Source of the DNA: Paraktedonobacter sp035294465
GTDB lineage: Bacteria; Chloroflexota; Ktedonobacteria; Ktedonobacterales; Ktedonobacteraceae
Direction of reading: 5' to 3'
Length of the DNA: 40,055 bases
NCBI GenBank assembly: GCA_035294465.1
Contig: DATGKW010000123.1
Location: 1 to 40,055, forward strand
The number at the start of each line of letters is the position of its first letter. Within the stretch, counting starts at the first letter, position 1. Made by a program: the position numbers and the translations under genes. This document shows positions 15,965-22,759 of the stretch, in pieces. The notes under the pieces are model-generated. The model saw nothing but the letters and a program-made list of their open reading frames with translations. It was not told where the DNA came from and did not search any database.

Positions 15965-16879
15965 ATGAGTAAACTTCTATCAATGTCCGAAGCCATCGCC
16001 CGCTACGTGCCGGATGGCTCATCGGTTGCAATCGGACTGGCCCTGGAAGCGCTTATTCCGCACGCGGCAGCCCATGAGATCATTCGCCAGCGCCGCCAGA
16101 ATCTCACACTGATCGGACCAATCTCTGATATTCTTTTTGATCAGCTCATTGGCGCGGGCTGTGTCGAGAAAGTTCAGGCCGCCTGGGTTGGCAATGTCAG
16201 CGAGGGCCTCGCACATTGCTATCGCCGGGCTGCGGAAAAATCGATCCCTCATCCCTTAATCACCGAAGCGTATAGCAATTTCACCATTGGGCTGGCTCTC
16301 TTTGCCGCGGCTATGGGTTCGCCCTACATTCCGACGCGCTCGCTGCTGGGCAGCGACATCCCGCGCGCTAACCCCAATTTGCGCGTAGACACCTCGCCCC
16401 TGGATGGTTCGCCAGTAGTGCTTGTTCCCGCTCTCCGACCCGACGTAGCCATTCTTCACGTTCAGCGCAGCGATGAAGAGGGCAACGCGCACCTCTGGGG
16501 CAACACTGGCATCTCCCAGGAGGCCATGATGGCCGCGCGCGATGTCATTCTTGTGGCTGAAGAGATCGTGCCACATTCGGTAATTAGCAGCGATCCGAAC
16601 CGCGTGCTGGGACCCTATTTCAAAGTCCGGGCTGTGGTCCACGAGCCGTGGGGAGCGCACCCCGCGCCTGTCCAGGGCTACTACAACCGCGATCATGCCT
16701 TCTACCACGAATATCATACCGCGACGCGCACTCTTGAGGGCTACCAGGCATGGCTGGATGAATGGGTGCTGGGCGTGCCAGATCGTGCCACGTACCTGGC
16801 AAAGCTTGGAACAGAGCGCAGGTTGGGATTGAGAATCAAAGAGCGCCGTTACGCGGCGGCAGTCGATTACGGTTATTAG
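15965..16879 (+). CDS. CoA-transferase family I, subunit A (GctA/IpdA-like)
   Basis: A 304-residue alpha subunit of a two-subunit CoA-transferase or related ring-cleaving CoA enzyme. Features include SMSEAIARYVPDGSSVAIG near the N-terminus, then VEKVQAAWVGNVSEGLAHCYRRA, PYIPTRSLLGSDI and DVAILHVQRSDEEGNAHLWG, all typical of glutaconate CoA-transferase A and of IpdA, which in Actinobacteria opens the last steroid ring. The substrate cannot be assigned. The ATG follows the XdhC-like stop by 12 bases with no strong ribosome site, so it is probably coupled by translation. The stop precedes the subunit B start by 11 bases. Confidence 0.88.
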   Translation: MSKLLSMSEAIARYVPDGSSVAIGLALEALIPHAAAHEIIRQRRQNLTLIGPISDILFDQLIGAGCVEKVQAAWVGNVSEGLAHCYRRAAEKSIPHPLITEAYSNFTIGLALFAAAMGSPYIPTRSLLGSDIPRANPNLRVDTSPLDGSPVVLVPALRPDVAILHVQRSDEEGNAHLWGNTGISQEAMMAARDVILVAEEIVPHSVISSDPNRVLGPYFKVRAVVHEPWGAHPAPVQGYYNRDHAFYHEYHTATRTLEGYQAWLDEWVLGVPDRATYLAKLGTERRLGLRIKERRYAAAVDYGY

Positions 16880-16890
16880 ATGAGGTTGCT

Positions 16891-17670
16891 ATGGAATATA
16901 CGGATAAAGAGCTAATGGTCGTCTGCGCCGCGCGGCAGATCCGAGATAACGAGCGCGTTTTTGTGGGTATGCGCCTCCCGCTGATTGCCTTTGCCCTGGC
17001 CAGGCGCACCCACGCGCCCAACTGCGTCGGCCTGTTCGAGTCTGGAATCCTGCGCGATACGCCTGCCGCCGAATTGCTCTATACCATGGCCGACGCGTCC
17101 AATATCACCGGCAGTCTCTGGGCCACCAGCACGCTGAATGTCATCGGCCTGATGGCCGCCGGCGAGATCGACCTGGGCTTCATCGGAGGCGCTGAGATCG
17201 ACCGCTATGGCAATCTGAATACCTCGCTCATTGGAGACTGGGAACGGCCCACAGTGCGCCTGCCGGGCAGTGGCGGCGGCGCAGACATTGCCTCGCTGGC
17301 TCATCGTCTGGCAATCATCATGCCCCACGAACGCCGCCGCCTGCGCGAACGCGTCGATTTTGTCACCAGCCCCGGCTACGGCTATCCCGATGCTGACGGG
17401 CCAGCCGGCGTCTCCTGGCGCACCCGTCGAGGTCTCCCGCGCGGCGGTCCATGCGCTCTAATCACCACCCTGGCCGTTTTTACTTTCGATCCTACGAACG
17501 GCGAAGCCCTGCTTCAATCCTACCATCCAGGCAGCAGCATCGAAGAAGTTCAGGAGCAAACCGGCTGGCCCTTACGTCTCGCCCCCGGCTGCGCCGAAAC
17601 CATTCCCCCAGGCGCCGAAGAACTGCGCATGATTCGCGAGTGCGATCCCCAGGGCGTCTGGACACGCTGA
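16891..17670 (+). CDS. CoA-transferase family I, subunit B (GctB/IpdB-like)
   Basis: A 259-residue beta subunit. It has the glutamate-containing motif GLFESGIL, matching the catalytic Glu region of glutaconate CoA-transferase B, plus GGAEIDRYGNLNTSLIGDW and LPGSGGGADIASLAHRLAIIM, which are strong family signatures. I start at ATG 16891 (MEYTDKELM) with GAGG 6 bases upstream. An in-frame extension reaching back into subunit A has no support. Together with the preceding gene it should form an A2B2-type enzyme. The SGGGADIA region is intact. Confidence 0.88.
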   Translation: MEYTDKELMVVCAARQIRDNERVFVGMRLPLIAFALARRTHAPNCVGLFESGILRDTPAAELLYTMADASNITGSLWATSTLNVIGLMAAGEIDLGFIGGAEIDRYGNLNTSLIGDWERPTVRLPGSGGGADIASLAHRLAIIMPHERRRLRERVDFVTSPGYGYPDADGPAGVSWRTRRGLPRGGPCALITTLAVFTFDPTNGEALLQSYHPGSSIEEVQEQTGWPLRLAPGCAETIPPGAEELRMIRECDPQGVWTR

Positions 17671-17711
17671 CGAAACATTTATTCCTCCTTGACCAATTCT
17701 TGAGATTTCCC

Positions 17712-17720
17712 TGCTATCAT
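17712..17720 (+). promoter_or_regulatory. extended -10 promoter for the lipoprotein gene
   Basis: TGCTATCAT, a TGn-extended -10, sits 42 bases past the CoA-transferase stop and about 180 bases before the lipoprotein ATG. TTGACC (about 20 bases upstream of the hexamer) is too far for a normal -35, so this depends on the extended element. Confidence 0.45.
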
Positions 17721-17726
17721 AAACCT

Positions 17727-17902
17727 CTGTGAGGAGCCGCGTCGGACGATAAGCGACGGCGCAGCCCCCCTGGAGTGCTTGAGCTTTTCCAGCGAGCACG
17801 TATGGTCGCTCACGCGTAGAAGAGCAAAAGCTCTAAAGGTCAAGCAAAACTTTTACCAATCTGTGATCAACGAAACAACGTAGCAAGAAGAAGGAGAGAC
17901 AT
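17727..17902 (+). promoter_or_regulatory. structured 5' leader with alternative helices
   Basis: About 175 bases between the extended -10 and the lipoprotein start. CGTCG (17740-17744) pairs with CGACG (17754-17758). An 8-bp outer stem GAGCTTTT (17781-17788) / AAAAGCTC (17826-17833) encloses the hairpin AGCGA (17791-17795) / TCGCT (17806-17810). The same 3' strand can instead form a local hairpin, AGAGC-aaaa-GCTCT (17821-17834). These last two are mutually exclusive, as in RNA switches. I recognise no known riboswitch core. The ribosome site AAGGAGAG follows near 17889-17896. Confidence 0.4.
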
Positions 17903-18220
17903 ATGACTCTGAGGATAGCCAGTATATGGCGGCGGGCGCTTCTGCTGTCTGCCGTTGTAGCCATGCTTCTGCTGTCGCTATTGCTCGTCGCTTGCGGCTC
18001 CAGCACAAGTGCCAGCAGCAACGGCAACTCGAACATCTCAACGAGCAGCACAACAACATCTCAATCAACCTCTGGCAGTTCCAGCTCTTCGAGCAGCTCT
18101 ATTCAGGGAGCGAACCAGCAGGTACAGAACGCCATAAAGTCCGTTGATAGCGCGCAGAACGATGTCAATAGCGCTGACGCAACCGCAGCCACCGAAAGTG
18201 GCACCCCGACGCTGCCCTGA
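17903..18220 (+). CDS. small Ser/Thr-rich lipoprotein
   Basis: A 105-residue predicted lipoprotein. The signal peptide (residues ~1-30, two Arg then a long hydrophobic core) ends in LLVAC with Cys31 as the modified residue. The mature part is dominated by Ser, Thr, Asn and Gln (a run of eight Ser at ~57-64) with a short helical region IQGANQQVQNAIKSVDSAQNDV. No domain is recognised. The clear AAGGAGAG site supports translation. It precedes a secreted helical protein by 77 bases and may be co-transcribed with it, since no promoter is obvious between them and a terminator lies only after the second. Confidence 0.7.
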   Translation: MTLRIASIWRRALLLSAVVAMLLLSLLLVACGSSTSASSNGNSNISTSSTTTSQSTSGSSSSSSSSIQGANQQVQNAIKSVDSAQNDVNSADATAATESGTPTLP

Positions 18221-18297
18221 GTTCGCATGACGCATACAAGGGGCGTCGCTTCATGTAGTCGCATACAAAATGAATGGATATAGGAGGCTCTATTAAA

Positions 18298-19053
18298 ATG
18301 AAAAAATTCAATCTAAGCACTTTCTCGAAACGTTTTGCCGTGTTTGGCGTCCTGGCTCTGATGGCGATTGGCGCGTTGATCCCCGCCACTGCCTTTGCTG
18401 CCAGCACCCAACCGGCCAAATGTGCTGCCGGCGATGTTCAGTGCGTGATTACTGCTGGCGATACGCTCATTGCCAATCGCCAGACCGCTTTAAACACGTT
18501 GAACAGCAAAGTTTCCTCCGATCTCAGTTCGCACAAAATCACCGCTGATCAGGCCAGCGCGCTTCAGTCGGATGTGAGTACCAATCAGACCGGCCTTGCC
18601 AATCTCAAGACCAAACTCGATGCTGAAAAAAGCGCCTCGGCTGCTCGCCAGGATGTCGTCAACATCTTCCTGCAGTTCCGCATTTACGCCGTAGTGCTCC
18701 CGCGCGACTATCGCCGCCTCGAAATGGATATCGAGATCAACGCAAAGGCAGTCATGCAGGGGGCTGCGCCGGTGATTCAGGCCGCGATCTCTAAGGCCCC
18801 GGCCAGCAAGCAGGCCAGGCTAAACGCCCTCTTCAGCGATTATCAGAAGGAAGTCGCCGCAGCCGAGACGCAGCTCGACACGGCCCAGACCGACTTCCCC
18901 GCCATGACTCCTGAGAATTTCAATCAGAACCGCACGTCCTACGAGTCCACCAGGCAAGCTCTCGATACCGCCCTGAAGACGGCTCGCGTCGATCTGCACA
19001 AGGCTGCTAACGATCTACAAAAGATGGCTAACATACTTGGGATCAAAGCGTAG
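18298..19053 (+). CDS. secreted all-helical protein, unknown function
   Basis: A 251-residue exported protein. The signal peptide (MKKFNLSTFSKRF, then a hydrophobic stretch) ends at about residue 34 with PATAFA, suggesting signal peptidase I cleavage. The mature chain is helical with long amphipathic segments, including a TALNTLNSKVSSDLSSHKIT region and a C-terminal TALKTARVDLHKAANDL region, suggestive of a helical bundle. Two Cys near the start (KCAAGDVQC) may pair. I recognise no catalytic motif. The start is the ATG with GGAGG 10 bases upstream; the earlier in-frame ATG would put this site inside the gene. Confidence 0.75.
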   Translation: MKKFNLSTFSKRFAVFGVLALMAIGALIPATAFAASTQPAKCAAGDVQCVITAGDTLIANRQTALNTLNSKVSSDLSSHKITADQASALQSDVSTNQTGLANLKTKLDAEKSASAARQDVVNIFLQFRIYAVVLPRDYRRLEMDIEINAKAVMQGAAPVIQAAISKAPASKQARLNALFSDYQKEVAAAETQLDTAQTDFPAMTPENFNQNRTSYESTRQALDTALKTARVDLHKAANDLQKMANILGIKA

Positions 19054-19070
19054 GCTCTTCCTTCAAACAA

Positions 19071-19108
19071 GCAAAAAGTGGCCGGGCGCGTGCCCGGCCA
19101 CTTTTTGC
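19071..19108 (+). terminator. 17-bp perfect terminator hairpin
   Basis: GCAAAAAGTGGCCGGGC (19071-19087) and GCCCGGCCACTTTTTGC (19092-19108) with loop GCGT. The five T near the end of the right arm provide the U run for the plus-strand transcript. The symmetric A run would let it act also on transcripts arriving from the minus-strand gene ending at 19198. Confidence 0.9.
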
Positions 19109-19197
19109 TGCTTTAAGCCGCGAGAAAAGCGAGAATCCTTCGTAGTATGGCTCGGCCACTCATAACACAACCTGCGTTTGCTCTTGTAAGCAGAAAA

Positions 19198-19752
19198 TTA
19201 TTTCTGCTCGTTCATCACGGATGGACTCGCCTCTTGCTTCTCTTCGCTCCTCGCTCTTTCCTGCCGCGTTGGGGCAATGGCGCGAAATACCAGGTAGCCG
19301 GCGAAGAACATGACCAGGGAGAGAACAAGATCGGCTGGCCAGGCTGCCGAGCCTTTCCAGATCAAAAAGCTGTTGCTGGTGTCCAGCGCTCCTTGCCACG
19401 CGTTGCTCAGAAAGATGTACGCGGGCACGCCGCAGAGCAAGAGCAGGGCCAGCCAGTGGTAGGTGCTGCGCCAGAAGCGCCAGATGAGGAGATAAGCCAG
19501 TCCTCCGGTGACGAGGAATGGTATGATATAAAATGGCAAGGGCAACTGAGCAATCAGCCCGCTCGCGTTATAATACCACAGAGAGGCATGAATGGCTGCC
19601 AGATCGCCGGCCATATTCAGCAGCGCCATCACCAGCCCACCGGCCAGCGTGGCAGCGATGACTTTTACCGGCGGATGCATGAAAAGGACGAATACACCAT
19701 AGAAAATGACAACTACTGGCACAACATGTAACATATATAACTGCATATCCAT
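19198..19752 (-). CDS. polytopic membrane protein, unknown function
   Basis: A 184-residue protein with about five predicted membrane segments: residues ~8-26, ~31-49, ~66-90, ~100-118 and ~138-160. Charged loops between them include LIWRFWRSTYHW. The C-terminal ~22 residues are hydrophilic (RQERARSEEKQEASPS). No catalytic motif or transporter signature is recognised. AAGGAG lies 10 bases before the ATG. Monocistronic, between a terminator on its 3' side and the divergent nadE on its 5' side. Confidence 0.75.
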   Translation of the reverse strand: MDMQLYMLHVVPVVVIFYGVFVLFMHPPVKVIAATLAGGLVMALLNMAGDLAAIHASLWYYNASGLIAQLPLPFYIIPFLVTGGLAYLLIWRFWRSTYHWLALLLLCGVPAYIFLSNAWQGALDTSNSFLIWKGSAAWPADLVLSLVMFFAGYLVFRAIAPTRQERARSEEKQEASPSVMNEQK

Positions 19753-19885
19753 GAGAAAATAGCTCCTTCAGCCACTCTCTGTATCAACCAGAAGCTAGCT
19801 TGCCTCTCTCTGGCGGGTTAGTTCTGGACGAAATACGCCCGAATCGACGAACTCTTTCGAGAAAGAAGAAAGGATCTGTCCTGTT

Positions 19886-21661
19886 ATGAATATCATACCG
19901 CTTCGAGTGGCGCTGGCTCAAGTGAATGTGACCGTAGGCGATCTACCTGGCAATCAGGCGAAGATTCTTCAGGCTATGCGCGACGCCCATGCCGCCGGAG
20001 CACATATTGTTTGCCTGCCCGAACTGGCCCTGACCGGCTATCCTCCTGAAGACCTCTTGCTCAAGCCCGGCTTTGTCGCGGCCAACCTGGCTGCGCTGCA
20101 AGACCTGGTTGCGGCCAGCCGCGACCTACCCGGCCTGACCTCGGTAATCGGCTTCGTCGATCGCGTGGATGATATCTATAATGCCGCCGCGATTGTTCAC
20201 GAAGGCCGGCTGATCGCTACCTATCATAAACATTACCTGCCGAACTATGGCGTCTTCGATGAGAATCGCTACTTCCAGGCCGGTCGCAAGGCTCCGCTGT
20301 TTCTGATCAATGGCGTACACGTGGGAGTAAATGTCTGCGAGGATATCTGGTATCCCACCGGGCCGATTGCGATGCAAGCCCATGCCGGCGCGGAAGTGAT
20401 TCTCAATATCAATAGCTCGCCCTATCACGCCGATAAGGGGCGATTTCGCGAAGAGATGCTGGCCACGCGCGCGGCAGATAACGGCGTGATCATGGTGTAT
20501 CTTAACCTGGTGGGCGGCCAGGATGAAATAGTTCACGACGGCGGCAGCATGGTTTTTGACGCCCAGGGCACGTTGATCGCGCGCGCCAAACAGTTCGAGG
20601 AAGATCTCTTGATCGTTGACCTGGACACCGCGTCGGTCTTCCGCTCGCGACTGCACGACCCGCGTCGCCGCAAAGAACGCCTCCAGGTCAATCCCGAAGA
20701 CGTGCCGCTCTATGTAATCAGCCGCCAGCCCGCGCCAACGCCAGCCATGATCCAGAGCGACCGACCCATCGTAATCGGCGCTCCACAGCGCATCGAGCCT
20801 GTTATGGATCACCTGGAAGAGATCTACGCGGCCCTGGTGCTGGGGACGCGCGATTATGTGCATAAAACGGGCTTTAAGCGGGCGCTGATCGCGCTTTCCG
20901 GTGGCATCGACTCTTCGCTGGTCGCCGCCATCGCCGCCGACGCGCTTGGCCCCGAAAACGTGCTGGGGGTCTCGATGCCCTCCGGCTATTCCTCAGAGGG
21001 CAGCAAGACCGATGCCCAGGAGCTGGCCGAGAATCTGGGCATCCAGTTCCTTACCATCCCAATTGAAGAGATCTTCCGCACCTCGCTCAAGACTCTGATT
21101 CCGGCCATCGGCGAGGGAGATCCTGGTCTGGCCGAAGAGAATCTTCAAGCGCGTATTCGCGGCAATATTCTCATGACCATCTCCAACAAGCTTGGCCCCA
21201 TCGTCCTTACAACCGGCAACAAGTCCGAGATGGCAGTGGGCTACTGCACGCTTTATGGAGATATGGCTGGCGGCTTCGCTGTGATCAAGGATGTATTCAA
21301 AACGGTAGTCTATCAGCTCTGTCTCTATCGCAACTCCATCGGCCCCAGGCCGGTCATTCCCCAGACAGTCATTGACAAGCCGCCCTCCGCCGAACTACGA
21401 CCGAATCAGAAGGACACCGACAGCCTGCCGCCCTATGATTTGCTCGACCCCATTCTGCGCGCCTATGTTGAGCAAGACCGCAGCATCGAGGAGATCATCG
21501 CTATGGGCTTCGACCGCGCCACTGTGCAGCGCGTGGCGCGTATGGTCGATCTCAGCGAATATAAGCGCCGCCAGGCCCCGCCAGGCGTGAAGATTACTCC
21601 GCGCGCATTTGGACGGGATCGCAGGCTGCCGATGACAAATCGCTATCGAGAGGTGATATAG
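19886..21661 (+). CDS. nadE: glutamine-dependent NAD+ synthetase
   Basis: A 591-residue two-domain enzyme making NAD+ from deamido-NAD+, ATP and glutamine in the final step of NAD biosynthesis. The N-terminal nitrilase-type glutaminase has the Glu46/Lys115/Cys151 triad (CLPELALTGYPPEDLL, YHKHYLPNYGVFDE, NVCEDIWYP). The C-terminal synthetase has the ATP pyrophosphatase loop SGGIDSS (338-344) and TTGNKSEMAVGYCTLYGDMAGG. Length and domains match the bacterial long form that channels ammonia. AAAGGA precedes the ATG. The last residues (FGRDRRLPMTNRYREV) are the usual family end. Confidence 0.96.
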   Translation: MNIIPLRVALAQVNVTVGDLPGNQAKILQAMRDAHAAGAHIVCLPELALTGYPPEDLLLKPGFVAANLAALQDLVAASRDLPGLTSVIGFVDRVDDIYNAAAIVHEGRLIATYHKHYLPNYGVFDENRYFQAGRKAPLFLINGVHVGVNVCEDIWYPTGPIAMQAHAGAEVILNINSSPYHADKGRFREEMLATRAADNGVIMVYLNLVGGQDEIVHDGGSMVFDAQGTLIARAKQFEEDLLIVDLDTASVFRSRLHDPRRRKERLQVNPEDVPLYVISRQPAPTPAMIQSDRPIVIGAPQRIEPVMDHLEEIYAALVLGTRDYVHKTGFKRALIALSGGIDSSLVAAIAADALGPENVLGVSMPSGYSSEGSKTDAQELAENLGIQFLTIPIEEIFRTSLKTLIPAIGEGDPGLAEENLQARIRGNILMTISNKLGPIVLTTGNKSEMAVGYCTLYGDMAGGFAVIKDVFKTVVYQLCLYRNSIGPRPVIPQTVIDKPPSAELRPNQKDTDSLPPYDLLDPILRAYVEQDRSIEEIIAMGFDRATVQRVARMVDLSEYKRRQAPPGVKITPRAFGRDRRLPMTNRYREVI

Positions 21662-21682
21662 TTGCGGGATCGCTTCCTCTAT

Positions 21683-22141
21683 TTAAGCGCGCAGCACAAA
21701 CGAGAGGAGCACGAATATCCAGCCCAGCGCACCCAGGACGATAGCCGTGATGGCCATGCCGCGACCGGGATTCCCCGGCAGCCCCTTTGCATAATTGATG
21801 GCCGTTATGCCGCGCCAGATAGCAAACGTGCCGGTGATCAGCCCCGCAAAGCCGATCAGCGAGGCGAGCGTAATCGCGCCCAATATGACAGAGAACACGC
21901 CGCTAAAGAGCGCCCGCGATGCCCAGGGGTTTTTCATGCGCGCCCCCGGTTGCTGCGGCGGATACGCGATGCCTGGGGCATACGGCTGCTGTGGCGCTGG
22001 TGGATAGGTACTCGGCTGGGCATACGGCTGCTGTGGCGCTGGTGGATAGGTACCCGGCTGAGCGTAAGGATCGCCCTGCGCCAACCGCTGCTGTTGTGCA
22101 TAGATATCTTGTGGAGCATACGGATCTTGTTGATAAGACAT
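21683..22141 (-). CDS. DUF4190-like membrane protein with Pro/Tyr/Gln repeats
   Basis: A 152-residue protein. The N-terminal ~70 residues are rich in Pro, Gln, Tyr and Ala, with two 14-residue tandem copies of PYAQP(G/S)TYPPAPQQ (25-38 and 39-52) and a third, degenerate copy (53-64). The C-terminal half has two or three hydrophobic segments separated by GTFAIWRGITAINYAKGLPGNPGRGMAITAIVLG, matching the DUF4190 pattern of small membrane proteins. The role is unknown in the family. The start is the ATG preceded by GGAAAGG, seven codons inside the longest open frame. It is convergent with nadE (21 bases between stops). Confidence 0.7.
   Translation of the reverse strand: MSYQQDPYAPQDIYAQQQRLAQGDPYAQPGTYPPAPQQPYAQPSTYPPAPQQPYAPGIAYPPQQPGARMKNPWASRALFSGVFSVILGAITLASLIGFAGLITGTFAIWRGITAINYAKGLPGNPGRGMAITAIVLGALGWIFVLLSFVLRA
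21950..22069 (-). repeat. 42-bp tandem repeat inside the DUF4190-like gene
   Basis: Two near-identical 42-base units (22069-22028 and 22027-21986) followed by a degenerate third unit (21985-21950). They encode PYAQPxTYPPAPQQ. Low sequence divergence between the first two suggests recent duplication or homogenisation. Confidence 0.85.
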
Positions 22142-22457
22142 CGTGCCTTTCCTTTCCGGCATGAGAGCGGCGATGAACGGCGTCTCTCACGGCCATGATT
22201 TTGCTAAGAAACATGTCTTGAGCAGAAAAGAGGCGCCGTCTCGCCGATCTCATATCTGCTTTGTTTGTAAGATCATGGCGCTAAAAAAATTTGTGTAACA
22301 CCTTAACAGAAGGTTGAGAAGCTGTCAACGCGCCAGGAAAGATATCTTTCCTCAAGATCTGTCTTCTTTCTTTGCGAGGCGAGAGTGGTAATAAAAGGAA
22401 AGAGAGGGAAGATCGGGCCCCTTGTGATCCATCTCATAAAAACATTTGGATCAGTAA
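22142..22457. other. intergenic region between DUF4190-like gene and glmS
   Basis: About 315 bases between the start of the minus-strand gene and the glmS promoter. It should hold the minus-strand promoter, but I find no -35/-10 pair worth naming. AT-rich tracts occur around 22285-22330. No ORF, tRNA or repeat is visible. Confidence 0.4.
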
Positions 22458-22466
22458 TGGTATACT
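22458..22466 (+). promoter_or_regulatory. extended -10 promoter for the glmS transcript
   Basis: TGGTATACT (22458-22466) is a TGn-extended -10 with a predicted start near 22473, about 24 bases ahead of the ribozyme cleavage site, so the whole ribozyme would be in the transcript. No clear -35. Confidence 0.55.
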
Positions 22467-22496
22467 ACACTCATAAGGTTGACGTTTGATTTGAGT

Positions 22497-22650
22497 AGCG
22501 CATGGGCCGGACCGGAGGAGGGGGTCCGGTTGACGAGGTGGAGGCTGTTCGGAGCAGATCAGCGGGGAGCCTCCAGGGTGCTTCACCACCCTGTGAAGAG
22601 GGCTGACAAAACCGACCGGCAACGGTTGGGACAAAAGGCTCTCGGTGACG
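22497..22650 (+). ncRNA. glmS self-cleaving ribozyme (GlcN6P-sensing)
   Basis: The leader of glmS carries the expected elements in order. The cleavage site A|GCGC is at A22497/G22498. P1 is CCGGACC (22507-22513) with GGTCCGG (22523-22529). The conserved core TTGACGAGG is at 22530-22538. GGAGGC (22540-22545) pairs with GCCTCC (22569-22574) around the GATCAGCGGGG segment, which matches the conserved ATCGGCGGG-like region. AGGGTG (22575-22580) pairs with CACCCT (22587-22592). A P4-like domain follows with GACAAAACCG and ACCG (22611-22614) / CGGT (22623-22626). In this class (Rfam glmS), glucosamine-6-phosphate is the cofactor for cleavage and the message is then degraded, giving feedback control. 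The 3' limit is approximate. Confidence 0.88.
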
Positions 22651-22759
22651 CAGTGAATAGAGCGACGGCGACGCGGGCCACCAGATGGAGCGCGGCGCGT
22701 GTTCCTTCATTCATTACGGCCTCTCGCCGTGCCCGAACAACAGAAGAAAGGATACCTTC

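Noticed and set aside
16762..16890. Longer start for CoA-transferase subunit B
   Set aside because: It would lie inside subunit A in another frame; the ATG at 16891 has a GAGG site and begins at the family start.
22685..22759. N-terminal extension of GlmS
   Set aside because: The enzyme needs Cys2 exposed after Met removal; the ATG at 22760 fits and the upstream part is RNA leader.
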